The translations under genes and the position numbers were made by a program. Source: Alteromonas sp. KUL49 (lineage in GTDB: Bacteria; Pseudomonadota; Gammaproteobacteria; Enterobacterales; Alteromonadaceae). Taken from it: a DNA stretch of 64,000 nucleotides. Shown here piece after piece: positions 54,955-64,000 of the stretch. How positions within the stretch are numbered: position 1 is the stretch's first letter; each line of letters starts with the position of its first letter. A model generated the notes under the pieces. That model searched no databases, was not told the DNA's origin, and was given only the letters and a program-made list of their open reading frames with translations. The stretch lies in assembly GCF_006538345.1 (NCBI RefSeq), contig NZ_BJKL01000004.1:248001-312000 (forward strand). The letters run 5' to 3'.

Positions 54955-56142
54955 CTATAAAGTGATAGATACAGAAAGCGTCAGTAAGTTCCTATCAAAA
55001 TCGATTTCGTTTCTATTACTGTCCCTCTCGTCGTAATCAAAACCCAGTTGAACTAATACATAACGTTGCATTTGATAATTTAGTGACGCACCAAACGTCA
55101 TATTGTCATCTTGTCTATCGGTACCACCGGTGAACTTATCAACGACATGAGACGCTCTGAATGTTGTAGAAACCCTATCCAACCACTCATGATTCCAAGT
55201 CATCTGTACAGTATCTGTATCAATGAAGTTACCCTCACCGAAGGTTTCGTTAGTATTTGTGAACGCTGTTAGCTCAACCGTTGAATAGGTCTTCGGAGCC
55301 CAGATTACTCCGACCTGCCAATCAAGGCCACTAAAATCATCACGAGTAGCATCTTTAAATTCTTTCTTTCGATTACCTACTTTCACATACCCAGTGGTCT
55401 GCGCAGTACCTTCCCATTCGGCACCTACAAGAATTCTTGTTTCTTCACTATCTAAAGGATTGTCAGCATCCAATGCAAAATCATAGGTAATGTCGTTGTA
55501 AATGACATCAAACGTCAAGTCCGTCGCTGGTAAGACGTTGTAGTAAAATGTCGTACCTAAGTTTACAGTGTCTCGGTCTCGGCTACGATAAGCATCGGTG
55601 TTAATGTCATAGTCAGTTACGAAGTAGCCTGCCGTAACGTCGATTCTTCCCTTGGAGGTGGGCGCACCGTACGTATACGTTCCACTCACAGAGTAATTCT
55701 TGTAGGTATCGACACTGTCGAGGGTCTCTCCACGACCAATAGAGAACAGTGTCCCCCTGTCGTCATGTCCGTCGTCATACTCTGCCGCTAAGCTGATTCG
55801 GTTGCGCACGTCCAATTCCACAACTGCATTTGCCGTTAAGAGATGATCAGTGAAACTATCTTCTTGACTAGAGAAATAATCGGCACGCGTCATTTTATAA
55901 CCAATTTGATACTGGTCTAATCCATAGGAATTAACTAAGACAAACTCTGGGCTAATCGTACTTTTCCAACTCTCTATTTCATCTGTATCAGAACGAGTCA
56001 CATTGCTATCATGAGTAAGCCCTACTCCCACTGACGGAAAAAGTTCGAATCCACCCAAGTCGACGCTTCCAGCCTCTTGAGCGTGTGCTTTTCCCCCAAC
56101 GACGATAGCTGCGGCTACGGCCGCGAAATAAAACTTTTGCAT
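54955..56142 (-). CDS. Outer-membrane beta-barrel protein of the polysaccharide locus
   Basis: About 395 residues with a signal peptide (MQKFYFAAVAAAIVVGGKAHA). The ATG at 56142 has AAGGACAAAGG before it and is preferred to an upstream start at 56166. The mature part consists of alternating beta strands with Asp-rich turns, ending LLTLSVSITL, as in porin-like barrels of the BBP2 type. Such a barrel beside a short OPX may form the outer-membrane pore for the polymer (inference). First gene of the minus-strand export group. Confidence 0.8.
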   Translation of the reverse strand: MQKFYFAAVAAAIVVGGKAHAQEAGSVDLGGFELFPSVGVGLTHDSNVTRSDTDEIESWKSTISPEFVLVNSYGLDQYQIGYKMTRADYFSSQEDSFTDHLLTANAVVELDVRNRISLAAEYDDGHDDRGTLFSIGRGETLDSVDTYKNYSVSGTYTYGAPTSKGRIDVTAGYFVTDYDINTDAYRSRDRDTVNLGTTFYYNVLPATDLTFDVIYNDITYDFALDADNPLDSEETRILVGAEWEGTAQTTGYVKVGNRKKEFKDATRDDFSGLDWQVGVIWAPKTYSTVELTAFTNTNETFGEGNFIDTDTVQMTWNHEWLDRVSTTFRASHVVDKFTGGTDRQDDNMTFGASLNYQMQRYVLVQLGFDYDERDSNRNEIDFDRNLLTLSVSITL

Positions 56143-56686
56143 ACCTTTGTCCTTTGTGGTTTTCACTGTTTTTATGAAAACACCCCATACAGCTGTCCCT
56201 TTAACTTAGGTACTGCGGTAAGCTTTGAGTAATGCTGTGTGACGTTGGGTGATTCTTTCTTATTTGGTTTAAACGTAGAAGGGTATTGTTTCCAAAAGAT
56301 GACAGACGGCTCTCTAAGTTCAACTTGCCGATTCTTCCGTACGTTCTTTGTACTAAACATCCATCCACAATGCTACTTAACTATCATGTCATCAATTTTT
56401 AAAAAAAACAAAGCATAATTAGCTTGTGTGGACCATTTATTATCAAATAGCAGGCTCTTATCATTTTTCGAAATAAACCAAAAGACATTTATTATTGGTC
56501 AGACTACGAACGCTAATGTGTTGATTAACCCATTATTAAACGGATATGATAGGAGCATAAAGTACCCGTCAATTCTTGTTCTGACTCTAGGCAAGGTATT
56601 TACAGCGGAGAAATTATTGTTGGGGTGCTGCTTCAAGCAGACCTATTAATCCAAAAAAGGCTTCAAATTAAAAGAAGGCATTTACA
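56143..56686. other. Divergent control region of the polysaccharide locus
   Basis: 544 bp between the divergent barrel and sugar-phosphate transferase genes. It holds two short open frames (56172-56360 minus, 56428-56649 plus) without recognisable domains, and AT-rich stretches. Promoters for both directions must lie here, but I cannot name a clear one. Confidence 0.5.
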
Positions 56687-57547
56687 GTGCAAGAATTGGA
56701 CTCTGAAAAAGCATCAAAACAAAGAAGCGGCGGGCTTATCGTTAGAAACCAGAGTGGATTCTCGACATTATATCGACTGATTGATCTTACTCTCGTAGCC
56801 GTTATCTACTATTCATCTTATTTATATTTTGGCCACCCTATCGCTGATGCAGCAGATCTCGTGGTTCTTTTCACGTTTCTAGTTTCCTTTCAACTCGTTG
56901 CTGAAGCGCTTGATTTATATAGGTCATGGAGAGGATTTAGCAGCACGGATATCGCGAAATCTACTACCTACTGCTGGGCATTGACCTGCGTTCTAACCTT
57001 AACAATGGCTTTTCTACTTGCTGACAGCATTTCCCAAAGACAAACTTCCATCGTTGTATGGTCAACAACGTCACTTATTGCGCTCATAGGCTGGCGAATA
57101 GTAATGCGAACTGTGCTGTTTAGAGTTCGGAAAAGTGGCATGAATAGCAGGCAGGCAATTGTTATCGGTGCAACTAAAACAGGTTACAGCCTAGCCCATC
57201 AAATTATAGAGAACGACCAATTAGGTATTCGCTTTGAAGGCATGTATGACGATCGTTCTCCGGACAGACTCGACCATGAATTTCAGAACCAAGTTTTAGG
57301 TACCATTGAAGAAGCCATAGATCTCGCAAAAGCGAACAAAGTCGACTACATCTACATTGCATTGCCTATGAGTGCTGAAAAACGTATCCAACATATCTTA
57401 GAAAAGTGTTCTGATACCACTGCCAACGTATACATTGTGCCTAACTTTTTGTTTACAACCTGCTTAATGCTCGTTGGCAAAGTATTGGTTCAGTGCAAGC
57501 GCTTAGCGTTTTTGACACGCCGTTCCAAGGCGCAAGTGACCTCTTAA
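56687..57547 (+). CDS. Undecaprenyl-phosphate sugar phosphotransferase, N-terminal part (split by frameshift)
   Basis: 286 residues, of which about 253 are real. Four membrane helices (about 28-135) and a Rossmann-like middle domain (about 160-250; AIVIGATKTGYSLAHQII) match the N-terminal half of WcaJ/CpsE-type initiating transferases. After VYIVPNF the frame turns to unrelated sequence; adding one T to the T run at 57446-57450 restores the expected VYNLLNARWQSIGSVQALSV and joins it to the catalytic half. The start is GTG at 56687 with AAGAAGG upstream. Confidence 0.85.
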   Translation: MQELDSEKASKQRSGGLIVRNQSGFSTLYRLIDLTLVAVIYYSSYLYFGHPIADAADLVVLFTFLVSFQLVAEALDLYRSWRGFSSTDIAKSTTYCWALTCVLTLTMAFLLADSISQRQTSIVVWSTTSLIALIGWRIVMRTVLFRVRKSGMNSRQAIVIGATKTGYSLAHQIIENDQLGIRFEGMYDDRSPDRLDHEFQNQVLGTIEEAIDLAKANKVDYIYIALPMSAEKRIQHILEKCSDTTANVYIVPNFLFTTCLMLVGKVLVQCKRLAFLTRRSKAQVTS

Positions 57548-58122
57548 AGCGTGCAGAAGACATTGTCGTTGGTTCTATCATTCTTACCATGCTTACTATC
57601 CCTATGTTGTTTATTGCAGCAGCAGTTAAACTGACTTCACCTGGTCCAATTATTTTCAAGCAAAAGCGTTACGGGTTAGATGGGAAGCAAATACTGGTTT
57701 ATAAGTTCAGGTCGATGAAAGTCCAAGATAACGGCCCAGTGGTTAAGCAGGCGACCAAAAACGATCCACGAATTACAAAACTAGGCGCCTTTCTTCGCAA
57801 AACATCGCTAGATGAACTTCCACAGTTCATTAACGTGCTTCAAGGCCGGATGTCTATTGTCGGCCCTCGTCCACACGCAGTTGCTCACAATGAAGAATAC
57901 CGCAAGCTTATCAAGGGCTACATGCTACGACATAAAGTACGCCCAGGTATCACAGGTTGGGCGCAAGTTAATGGCTTTCGTGGTGAAACAGAGACCATTA
58001 ACAAAATGGTGAAGCGAGTTGAGTACGATTTGGATTACATTCACCGATGGTCAGTGTGGCTCGACCTCAAGATTATTTGGATGACAATTTTTAAAGGTTT
58101 TACCAACAAAAACGCTTACTAA
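57493..58122 (+). CDS. Undecaprenyl-phosphate sugar phosphotransferase, catalytic part (split by frameshift)
   Basis: 209 residues from a GTG at 57493. One membrane helix (about 25-48) and the bacterial sugar transferase domain: SPGPIIFKQKRYG, VYKFRSMKV, TKLGAFLRKTSLDELPQFIN, GRMSIVGPRPHA and VRPGITGWAQVNGFRGET. It transfers hexose 1-phosphate, often glucose or galactose, to undecaprenyl phosphate and so starts the repeat unit. The homologous region begins upstream in this frame (about 57451). Monodomain transferases of this size can be active, so the half may still work. Confidence 0.88.
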   Translation: MQALSVFDTPFQGASDLLKRAEDIVVGSIILTMLTIPMLFIAAAVKLTSPGPIIFKQKRYGLDGKQILVYKFRSMKVQDNGPVVKQATKNDPRITKLGAFLRKTSLDELPQFINVLQGRMSIVGPRPHAVAHNEEYRKLIKGYMLRHKVRPGITGWAQVNGFRGETETINKMVKRVEYDLDYIHRWSVWLDLKIIWMTIFKGFTNKNAY

Positions 58123-58137
58123 TAATTTTTTACCAGA

Positions 58138-58163
58138 GCAGGCGATGTGCAACACTCGCCTGC
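58138..58163 (+). terminator. Hairpin, probable terminator of the sugar transferase gene
   Basis: GCAGGCGA pairs with TCGCCTGC around a loop that can pair further (GTG/CAC), 15 bp after the stop. The following T tract is weak. Confidence 0.6.
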
Positions 58164-58277
58164 ACTTGGTTTCGTAGTATTTCAAAACATATCGACACAT
58201 ATTCCCACGAATAAACCATTGACGACCCCATCGAAGATCATTAACTTAGGCCTTGAATAAATTACCTATTGGACATT

Positions 58278-59135
58278 ATGAGCGACGATAATCCCCACTC
58301 TACCAACGGCTCTTCAAATAAAAGTTGGTTGGATAAAATAAAACTTTCTTTTTCTGGCGAGCCGAAAAATAAACAAGACTTGGTAGAAGTCATTTCTGAC
58401 GCTGAACAAAATGATGTTATTGATCCCCAAACTCGGGAGATGATAGAAGGCGTTATCGGCGTAAATGACATGCGAGTGCGAGATATTATGATCCCCCGCG
58501 CTCAAATGATTACTATCGACATAGAGCAAAAAGTAGAAGAGTTTCTGCCTGTTATGCTCGAATCAGCCCACTCACGCTTTCCAGTCATTAGTGAAGACAA
58601 AGATCATATTGAAGGGATCTTGCTTGCGAAAGACTTATTGAGCTTTGCATTTAATCCAGAAAAGTCTTTCAACCTCAGTGATGTGCTTCGCCCGGCGGTT
58701 ATCGTCCCTGAGAGTAAACGGGTAGACGTGCTTCTTAAAGAGTTTCGTCAACAGCGCTACCATATGGCTATTGTCGTCGATGAGTACGGTGGTGTTTCGG
58801 GCTTAGTGACCATTGAAGACATTCTAGAGATTATTGTTGGTGAGATTGAGGATGAACATGATGTTGAGGAAGACAGCACCGATGATATTCGCCCCCTCAA
58901 CAAATATACCTATTCGGTGAAGGCTCTCACACCGGTGGATGAATTTAACACCTTTTTCGAGACCAGTTTCAGCGAAGAAGAAGCCGATACTATAGGTGGT
59001 ATTGTTCTTAAAGCCTTTGGGCATATGCCAGAGACAAACGATGAAGTAAACATTGGTGACATTACGTTCAAAGTCACGCACTCAGACAAGCGTCGTCTCA
59101 TTCAACTGAAGGTCACACTTCCTTCATTAGAGTAA
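58278..59135 (+). CDS. corC: CorC/YbeX family CBS-domain protein
   Basis: About 285 residues without membrane segments. Two CBS domains (about 70-190; [56 protein letters not shown]) and a C-terminal CorC_HlyC transporter-associated domain (about 205-285). In E. coli and Salmonella it is linked to magnesium and cobalt efflux; the exact action is debated. The ATG at 58278 fits the family start (MSDDNPHS); a TTG three codons upstream is less likely. lnt follows after 12 bp. Confidence 0.94.
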   Translation: MSDDNPHSTNGSSNKSWLDKIKLSFSGEPKNKQDLVEVISDAEQNDVIDPQTREMIEGVIGVNDMRVRDIMIPRAQMITIDIEQKVEEFLPVMLESAHSRFPVISEDKDHIEGILLAKDLLSFAFNPEKSFNLSDVLRPAVIVPESKRVDVLLKEFRQQRYHMAIVVDEYGGVSGLVTIEDILEIIVGEIEDEHDVEEDSTDDIRPLNKYTYSVKALTPVDEFNTFFETSFSEEEADTIGGIVLKAFGHMPETNDEVNIGDITFKVTHSDKRRLIQLKVTLPSLE

Positions 59136-59147
59136 TTTTGTAATCCC

Positions 59148-60653
59148 ATGATAACTCTTATACTGCTAGCGCTGAGTGGAGCGAGCTTAACTTTTGCTTA
59201 TGCTCCATTTAGTCTGTGGCCTTTAGCTATTATCGCCCCTGCCTTTGCATTCAGGAAAATAGTCGCTTCATCGCAACATTGTTTCAAGCTCGGGTGGTTT
59301 TTCGGTTTAGGCTGGTTTGGTGCCGGAATCAGTTGGGTACACGTGAGTATTGCGGATTTTGGCGGCTTGCCAATCGTTGTATCTATCGCGCTAATGCTAC
59401 TACTCTGCGGATATCTGGCGCTATTCCCCGCAACAGCAATCTGGTTGTCTTGTCGCTTTTCCCCTAAGAGACTACTCCCGCTGTCATTACCATTTTTCTG
59501 GCTATTGCTTGAATGGTTAAGAAGCTGGCTACTTTCAGGTTTTCCGTGGTTATCCCTTGGTTATAGTCAAATTGATTCTCCGTTGTCGGGGTGGGCCCCA
59601 ATTATTGGGGAAACCGGAATGACGCTATTTGTCATTGTTATGGCAAGCTTTTTAGCAATGGCTAGAAACTTAAAACAGTGTTTATCGGCGATATTTGTTA
59701 TTTGTATTACTTACGGTAGTGGTTGGGTAGCCAAACAACACTCTTGGGTAACAATAAAAGATACGCACGAAGTTGCCATGATTCAGGGCAACATTCCACA
59801 GTCACTTCGCTGGGTACCGGAACAAGACGAGCCTACGATGCAACGCTATTTGGCGCTTACAGAGCCTTTTTGGCAGAGTGACCTAATAATTTGGCCTGAA
59901 GCGGCAGTCCCTAAACTAGAATTGCTAGCGTTCGACTATTTAACTGAAGTAGATGCACTTTCTGTCGAAAAAAACACCGCCCTCATTACAGGTATTGTTA
60001 ACTACAATTGGGAATCAGACGAAGCGTGGAACAACCTTATTGTATTGGGTAAGCATGATACCGAACAAGACTCTGCTGCTTACCGATATTTTCATGGAAA
60101 TCGATACGCTAAACATCAATTGCTTCCCATCGGAGAATTTGTTCCATTTGAAGACTTGCTTCGTCCCTTGGCGCCTCTTTTTGACCTTCCAATGTCTTCG
60201 TTTTCCCGTGGGGATTATCAGCAAGCAAACTTGATAGCAAATGGCATCAAGCTAGCACCGGCGATATGTTTTGAAATTGCGTTTCCACGGCAAGTGTCTG
60301 CAAATGTGTATCGAGATACTGACATGATTATCACGGTAAGTAACGATGCTTGGTTTGGTCGTTCTCATGGCCCTGCACAGCATCTGGAAATTGCCCGAAT
60401 GCGCGCCCTTGAGTTTGGTCGCCCAGTCGTTCGTGCGACCAATAATGGCATCACTGCATTCATCGACCATAAAGGAGAAGTTACTTCGGCACTCCCCCAA
60501 TTTGAAGCAGCCGGAATATCGTCTCCCGTGCAATCAACCAGAGGTATTACACCCTACCAAAAATTCGGTGATGTACTCGCTTGGTTTATCGCTTTACTAC
60601 TGCTTGTGGTGGGCTATACCCTACGTACTAGAGAAAGACGTATTTTCAGTTAG
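59148..60653 (+). CDS. lnt: Apolipoprotein N-acyltransferase
   Basis: A 501-residue inner-membrane enzyme that adds the third acyl chain to the N-terminal cysteine of lipoproteins. It has N-terminal membrane helices (about 1-190) and a nitrilase-like periplasmic domain. The catalytic Glu lies in IWPEAAVP and the catalytic Cys in APAICFEIAFP, with VSNDAWFG after it. A last helix follows near 475-495. Downstream of corC as in E. coli. Confidence 0.95.
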   Translation: MITLILLALSGASLTFAYAPFSLWPLAIIAPAFAFRKIVASSQHCFKLGWFFGLGWFGAGISWVHVSIADFGGLPIVVSIALMLLLCGYLALFPATAIWLSCRFSPKRLLPLSLPFFWLLLEWLRSWLLSGFPWLSLGYSQIDSPLSGWAPIIGETGMTLFVIVMASFLAMARNLKQCLSAIFVICITYGSGWVAKQHSWVTIKDTHEVAMIQGNIPQSLRWVPEQDEPTMQRYLALTEPFWQSDLIIWPEAAVPKLELLAFDYLTEVDALSVEKNTALITGIVNYNWESDEAWNNLIVLGKHDTEQDSAAYRYFHGNRYAKHQLLPIGEFVPFEDLLRPLAPLFDLPMSSFSRGDYQQANLIANGIKLAPAICFEIAFPRQVSANVYRDTDMIITVSNDAWFGRSHGPAQHLEIARMRALEFGRPVVRATNNGITAFIDHKGEVTSALPQFEAAGISSPVQSTRGITPYQKFGDVLAWFIALLLLVVGYTLRTRERRIFS

Positions 60654-60663
60654 CTGTAGCCGA

Positions 60664-60692
60664 CATGCAGCAAGCAAAATACTTGCTGCATG
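60664..60692. other. 11-bp perfect hairpin between lnt and pta
   Basis: CATGCAGCAAG and CTTGCTGCATG pair perfectly with a 7-nt loop between the convergent lnt and pta ends. No T tract on either strand. Confidence 0.6.
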
Positions 60693-60704
60693 CAACTCAC
60701 TTAG

Positions 60705-62843
60705 TTACTCGCCGGCGGCTTGAATAGCGGTAAGCGCGATGGTGAATACAATATCATCCACCAATGCACCACGACTCAAATCGTTGACAGGTTTTCTCAT
60801 TCCTTGAAGCATAGGGCCAATACAGACCAAATCAAAGCTTCTCTGAACCGCTTTGTAGGTGGTATTACCGGTATTCAAATCTGGGAATACAAACACATTT
60901 GCTTTACCGGCAACAGGGCTGTTTGGCGCTTTACTTCTACCAACGCTTTCAATAGCCGCAGCGTCGTATTGTAATGGTCCATCAATGAGGAGGTCTGGAC
61001 GCTTTTCTTTAGCAATACGCGTGGCTTCCCTGACCTTTTCTACATCGCTACCCGCACCAGAACTTCCCGTGCTGTAGCTAATCATCGCAACACGTGGCTC
61101 AATACCAAATGTCGCCGCTGACGTTGCTGATTGAATAGCGATATCAGCCAGTTGTTCGGCATTTGGATCAGGGTTGATAGCACAGTCACCATAAACCAAT
61201 ACTTGGTCAGGTAACAACATGAAGAAGACTGAGGATACCAAAGAGGCATTTTCAGCGGTTTTAATTAACTGCAGCGCTGGGCGAATCGTATTGGCAGTGG
61301 TATTAACTGCGCCTGATACTAGGCCATCAACGTGATCTTGCTGTAGCATCATGGTGCCTAGGGTTACATTATCGAGTAGTAACTCCTCTGCTACTACCTC
61401 ACTCACCCCTTTGTGCTCTCTAAGTGTAACCAAGGGTGGTACATATTTTTCGCGAATTGCCTCGGGCGCGAGAATTTCAACGCCATCATCAAGTACTACA
61501 CCCTGCTGTTCTGCAATGCGATGTATTTCGTTCGCATCACCGAGTAACACAGGTCTAGCCAACCCACGCTTAGCGCAAATACTTGCAGCCACGACTGTTC
61601 TTGGTTCGTTGCCTTCTGGTAGAACGATTCGCTTATTAGCCAAACGTGCGCGATTGGTCAATGAGTATCTAAATGCAGAAGGGGAAAGCTTCTTCTGACG
61701 AGATACCTTGTGCGTAAGAGATGCTACCCATTCAGTATCTAAGGCATCGGCAGTGTGTTCCATCACGCGCTCGATACGCTGGGTATCATCCACCGGCACT
61801 TCTTGATTAAACGCATGTAAATGCTGAGCCGTTTGCCAAGTGTTACTCTCTACCAATAGCACTGGTAAGCCGGTCTCCATGGCTTGACTACAGAGCTTCA
61901 TTACCTTTTCATCAGGAAGGTAACCACCAGTTAGCAATAAAGCGCCAAGCTTGGTTCCATTCGATGCTGCCAAACAACTAGACACGAACACGTCGCTGCG
62001 GTCACCAGACATAACTAACAAAGCGCCGGGCTTTAACGTATGCACCATGTTTTGAATTTCACGTGCACTGAAGCTAACACTCTTAAGACGACGAGTGGCA
62101 AGATGCCCTTCGTTAATAATTTTCGCAGACAGGTGTTTTGCCACATCAATCGCTCGAGGCGACAACAGATCGTTTTGCCAGTTAATACAGCCTAACAACG
62201 CAAAGTTTTTTGAGAAAATAGGCAGCCCTTGAAGCATGTCAAAAATATCCTCACGCTCTGGCACTGACTCTTCAGCGGTCATGTCCGTGCGTAGTCGACC
62301 GTGCTCATCGAGAGGGGCATTAACTTTGTTGAATATGCAACCGAGCACGTTTTTACTTTTGTGACCGCCGTAGGTATCAAGTACTATCTCTAATCTGTGG
62401 TTGATATCTACGGGAGAATCATTACCGGGTACACAAACAAACACCATATCGGCGTCGAGGGCACGACTAATTTCAAGGTTCAACCGTTCAGCGTATGGGT
62501 GATGGCGAGTGGTTACTAACCCTTCGATAACAGTAACTGCGTCTGGTTCTTGGTTTTGTTCAAAACGTTCGATGATTTCTTCAAGCAGTTCATCCGTTTG
62601 GTCACTGCTGATCATTCGCTCCACGTAACCAAGAGAAAACGGTGTCACTGGATTCACATTACAGTGATGGCTCAGGATTGCCGTAGACTTTTCTTCACCG
62701 TTATCCCCGCGACGAGGTTGTGCTACAGGTTTGAAGAAATTCAATTTAACCGCTTGCTGTTCGAGCGCTCTCACCAAACCCATACTTACGGTAGTCAGAC
62801 CAACACTGGTACCTACGGGTATCAACATAATTCTACGAGACAT
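60705..62843 (-). CDS. pta: Phosphate acetyltransferase, long form
   Basis: A 712-residue enzyme making acetyl phosphate from acetyl-CoA. An N-terminal P-loop domain of the dethiobiotin synthetase type (about 1-220; [20 protein letters not shown]), a middle DRTGG domain (about 225-340), and the catalytic PTA domain (about 385-710; [25 protein letters not shown]). It follows ackA by 15 bp, forming the acetate overflow pair. Acetyl phosphate can also phosphorylate response regulators. Confidence 0.96.
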   Translation of the reverse strand: MSRRIMLIPVGTSVGLTTVSMGLVRALEQQAVKLNFFKPVAQPRRGDNGEEKSTAILSHHCNVNPVTPFSLGYVERMISSDQTDELLEEIIERFEQNQEPDAVTVIEGLVTTRHHPYAERLNLEISRALDADMVFVCVPGNDSPVDINHRLEIVLDTYGGHKSKNVLGCIFNKVNAPLDEHGRLRTDMTAEESVPEREDIFDMLQGLPIFSKNFALLGCINWQNDLLSPRAIDVAKHLSAKIINEGHLATRRLKSVSFSAREIQNMVHTLKPGALLVMSGDRSDVFVSSCLAASNGTKLGALLLTGGYLPDEKVMKLCSQAMETGLPVLLVESNTWQTAQHLHAFNQEVPVDDTQRIERVMEHTADALDTEWVASLTHKVSRQKKLSPSAFRYSLTNRARLANKRIVLPEGNEPRTVVAASICAKRGLARPVLLGDANEIHRIAEQQGVVLDDGVEILAPEAIREKYVPPLVTLREHKGVSEVVAEELLLDNVTLGTMMLQQDHVDGLVSGAVNTTANTIRPALQLIKTAENASLVSSVFFMLLPDQVLVYGDCAINPDPNAEQLADIAIQSATSAATFGIEPRVAMISYSTGSSGAGSDVEKVREATRIAKEKRPDLLIDGPLQYDAAAIESVGRSKAPNSPVAGKANVFVFPDLNTGNTTYKAVQRSFDLVCIGPMLQGMRKPVNDLSRGALVDDIVFTIALTAIQAAGE

Positions 62844-62858
62844 ACTTCTTCTCCTCGA

Positions 62859-64000
62859 TTAGGCAAACTGTGCTGCTTGCTGCGCAATTACCCATTCTTC
62901 GTTGGTAGGAATAACCCAACATGCAATGGGCGAATCCGCCGCTGTAATTTCACCTTGCGCGCCAAAGCGCTTGTCTAGGTTTTTGTCTGCATCAAGTTTT
63001 ACGCCTAAGTGAGAGAAGTAGCCCAGTGTTTTTTCTCTGATCAACGAAGAGTTCTCGCCAATACCGCCAGTAAAAACTATCGCGTCCAAATCTGGTGTAG
63101 CTACCATGTATCCACCGATGTATTTTGCCAATCGGTAGCAGAATATTTCTAACGCGATAATTGCGCCTTCATGTCCCTGCTCTGCCGCCTCTTCCAAAGC
63201 ACGGCAATCATTGCTTAATTCTGAGATACCTAACAATCCAGACTCGGTATTTAAAAGCTTATTGATCTCTTCGGCGTTTTTACCCAGCTTTTGCTGAAGC
63301 ACCGTGGGTAAACTCGGATCAATATCGCCACATCGAGTGCCCATCACCAAACCTTCGAGTGGTGTGAATCCAAGACTAGTATCAACAGCTTTACCCTTCA
63401 CTACAGCAGTTACGCTGCAGCCATTACCTAGGTGAGCACTAATAATCGTCGTTTCATCTACCGACTTATTGAGTTCACTTGCAGTCGTATCAAGAATATA
63501 TTTGTGGCTGGTACCGTGGAATCCATAGCGACGAATAGCATGGTCGCGATAAAGGGCCCGCGGTAGCGCATAAAGATAAGCGTGCTGTGGCATGCTTTGA
63601 AAAAAGGCAGTATCAAATACGGCAACATGAGGAAGTGATGGATAAGCCGTTTTTGCGGTAAGAATACCCGTCAGGTTGGCAGGGTTATGCAAGGGCGCCA
63701 TAGCAGCGCATTCTTGAATGGCTTGCTCCACGCTCTCATCAATTTGAACGGCTTGTTTGAATTTCTCACCACCGTGAACCACACGGTGCCCCACGGCAAC
63801 AGGCTCTACACCTGTTTTTGCAATGATTCGACTAATTTCTTCCAAAGCTTCTGCATGCATAGCGTTTTCACTCAATGCTATCTTCTGCTTTTCACCTTTG
63901 TATTTTACTGTGACAGACGCATCTTGGTTACCTAGGCTCTCTGCGAGCCCTGTCATCTGCGCTTCACCACTGGTTGCATCAATAATTGCGAACTTTACTG
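62859..64000 (-). CDS. ackA: Acetate kinase (5' end cut by window edge)
   Basis: The frame is open to the window edge; reading starts within VKFAIIDATSGEAQMTG, the part after the ATP-binding N-terminal Asn loop, so about 15-20 residues are missing and the inner ATG at 63956 is not the real start. Motifs: VGHRVVHGGE, VFDTAFFQSMP, YGFHGTSH, SAHLGNGCSV, GTRCGDIDP and FTGGIGENS. It converts acetyl phosphate and ADP to acetate and ATP. Upstream partner of pta. Confidence 0.96.
   Translation of the reverse strand, partial: VKFAIIDATSGEAQMTGLAESLGNQDASVTVKYKGEKQKIALSENAMHAEALEEISRIIAKTGVEPVAVGHRVVHGGEKFKQAVQIDESVEQAIQECAAMAPLHNPANLTGILTAKTAYPSLPHVAVFDTAFFQSMPQHAYLYALPRALYRDHAIRRYGFHGTSHKYILDTTASELNKSVDETTIISAHLGNGCSVTAVVKGKAVDTSLGFTPLEGLVMGTRCGDIDPSLPTVLQQKLGKNAEEINKLLNTESGLLGISELSNDCRALEEAAEQGHEGAIIALEIFCYRLAKYIGGYMVATPDLDAIVFTGGIGENSSLIREKTLGYFSHLGVKLDADKNLDKRFGAQGEITAADSPIACWVIPTNEEWVIAQQAAQFA

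Noticed and set aside
56172-56360. 62-codon minus-strand frame before the outer-membrane barrel gene
   Set aside because: No domain, no good ribosome site and no homologue known to me; it falls in the probable leader of the barrel operon. Kept only as part of the control region.
56428-56649. 73-codon plus-strand frame before the sugar transferase gene
   Set aside because: Composition and lack of motif or ribosome site suggest chance in AT-rich DNA.

Overview
The window looks like chromosomal DNA of a marine gammaproteobacterium of the Alteromonadales, probably Alteromonadaceae. The grounds are gene order and protein similarity as I recognise them: seqA-pgm, gcvA-ygdD-rlmM, hemA-prfA-prmC-sirB2-kdsA divergent from lolB-ispE-prs, ubiF divergent from miaB-phoH-ybeY, corC-lnt and ackA-pta all follow the enterobacterial pattern. 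The 16S gene is not present, so genus and species are not fixed.

Left part (1-25 kb): the start of astE at the window edge, a GGDEF/EAL protein, glycogen phosphorylase and phosphoglucomutase behind seqA, a second-type elongation factor G, the gcvA-hydrolase-ygdD-rlmM group, a small secreted protein, then the hemA operon. A REC/HD-GYP regulator sits inside that operon where sirB1 might be expected. Divergently come lolB, ispE, tRNA-Gln, prs, a lipoprotein, rplY, pth and ychF.

Middle part (25-40 kb): an SGNH esterase, a periplasmic cyclophilin, a tRNA-Met/Leu/Gln cluster with a clear promoter and terminator, an alanine-type symporter, a TPR protein fused to a Cu/Zn superoxide dismutase-like domain, a TPR sulfotransferase, a C-terminally anchored exported protein, a 57-residue membrane protein, a frameshifted ubiF, and miaB-phoH-ybeY.

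Right part (40-58 kb): an extracellular polysaccharide locus lies between ybeY and corC-lnt, which adjoin in E. coli. It holds a WecG-type glycosyltransferase, a flippase, a sulfotransferase, two Wzy/WaaL-type membrane proteins, an outer-membrane barrel, a short polysaccharide export protein, a Wzc-type kinase, a PHP tyrosine phosphatase, a VpsP-like protein and an initiating sugar-phosphate transferase. A LapG protease and LapD receptor pair is embedded in it. With the other two c-di-GMP proteins this suggests a biofilm programme controlled by c-di-GMP. Sulfotransferases suggest that the polymer or another surface glycan is sulfated (inference). corC, lnt, pta and ackA (cut by the right edge) close the window.

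Three genes (ubiF, wzc-like, wcaJ-like) are broken by one-base differences in A/T homopolymers, and the flippase frame lacks a usual start codon. Either the sequence carries homopolymer errors or these genes are mutated or phase-variable; raw reads would decide.
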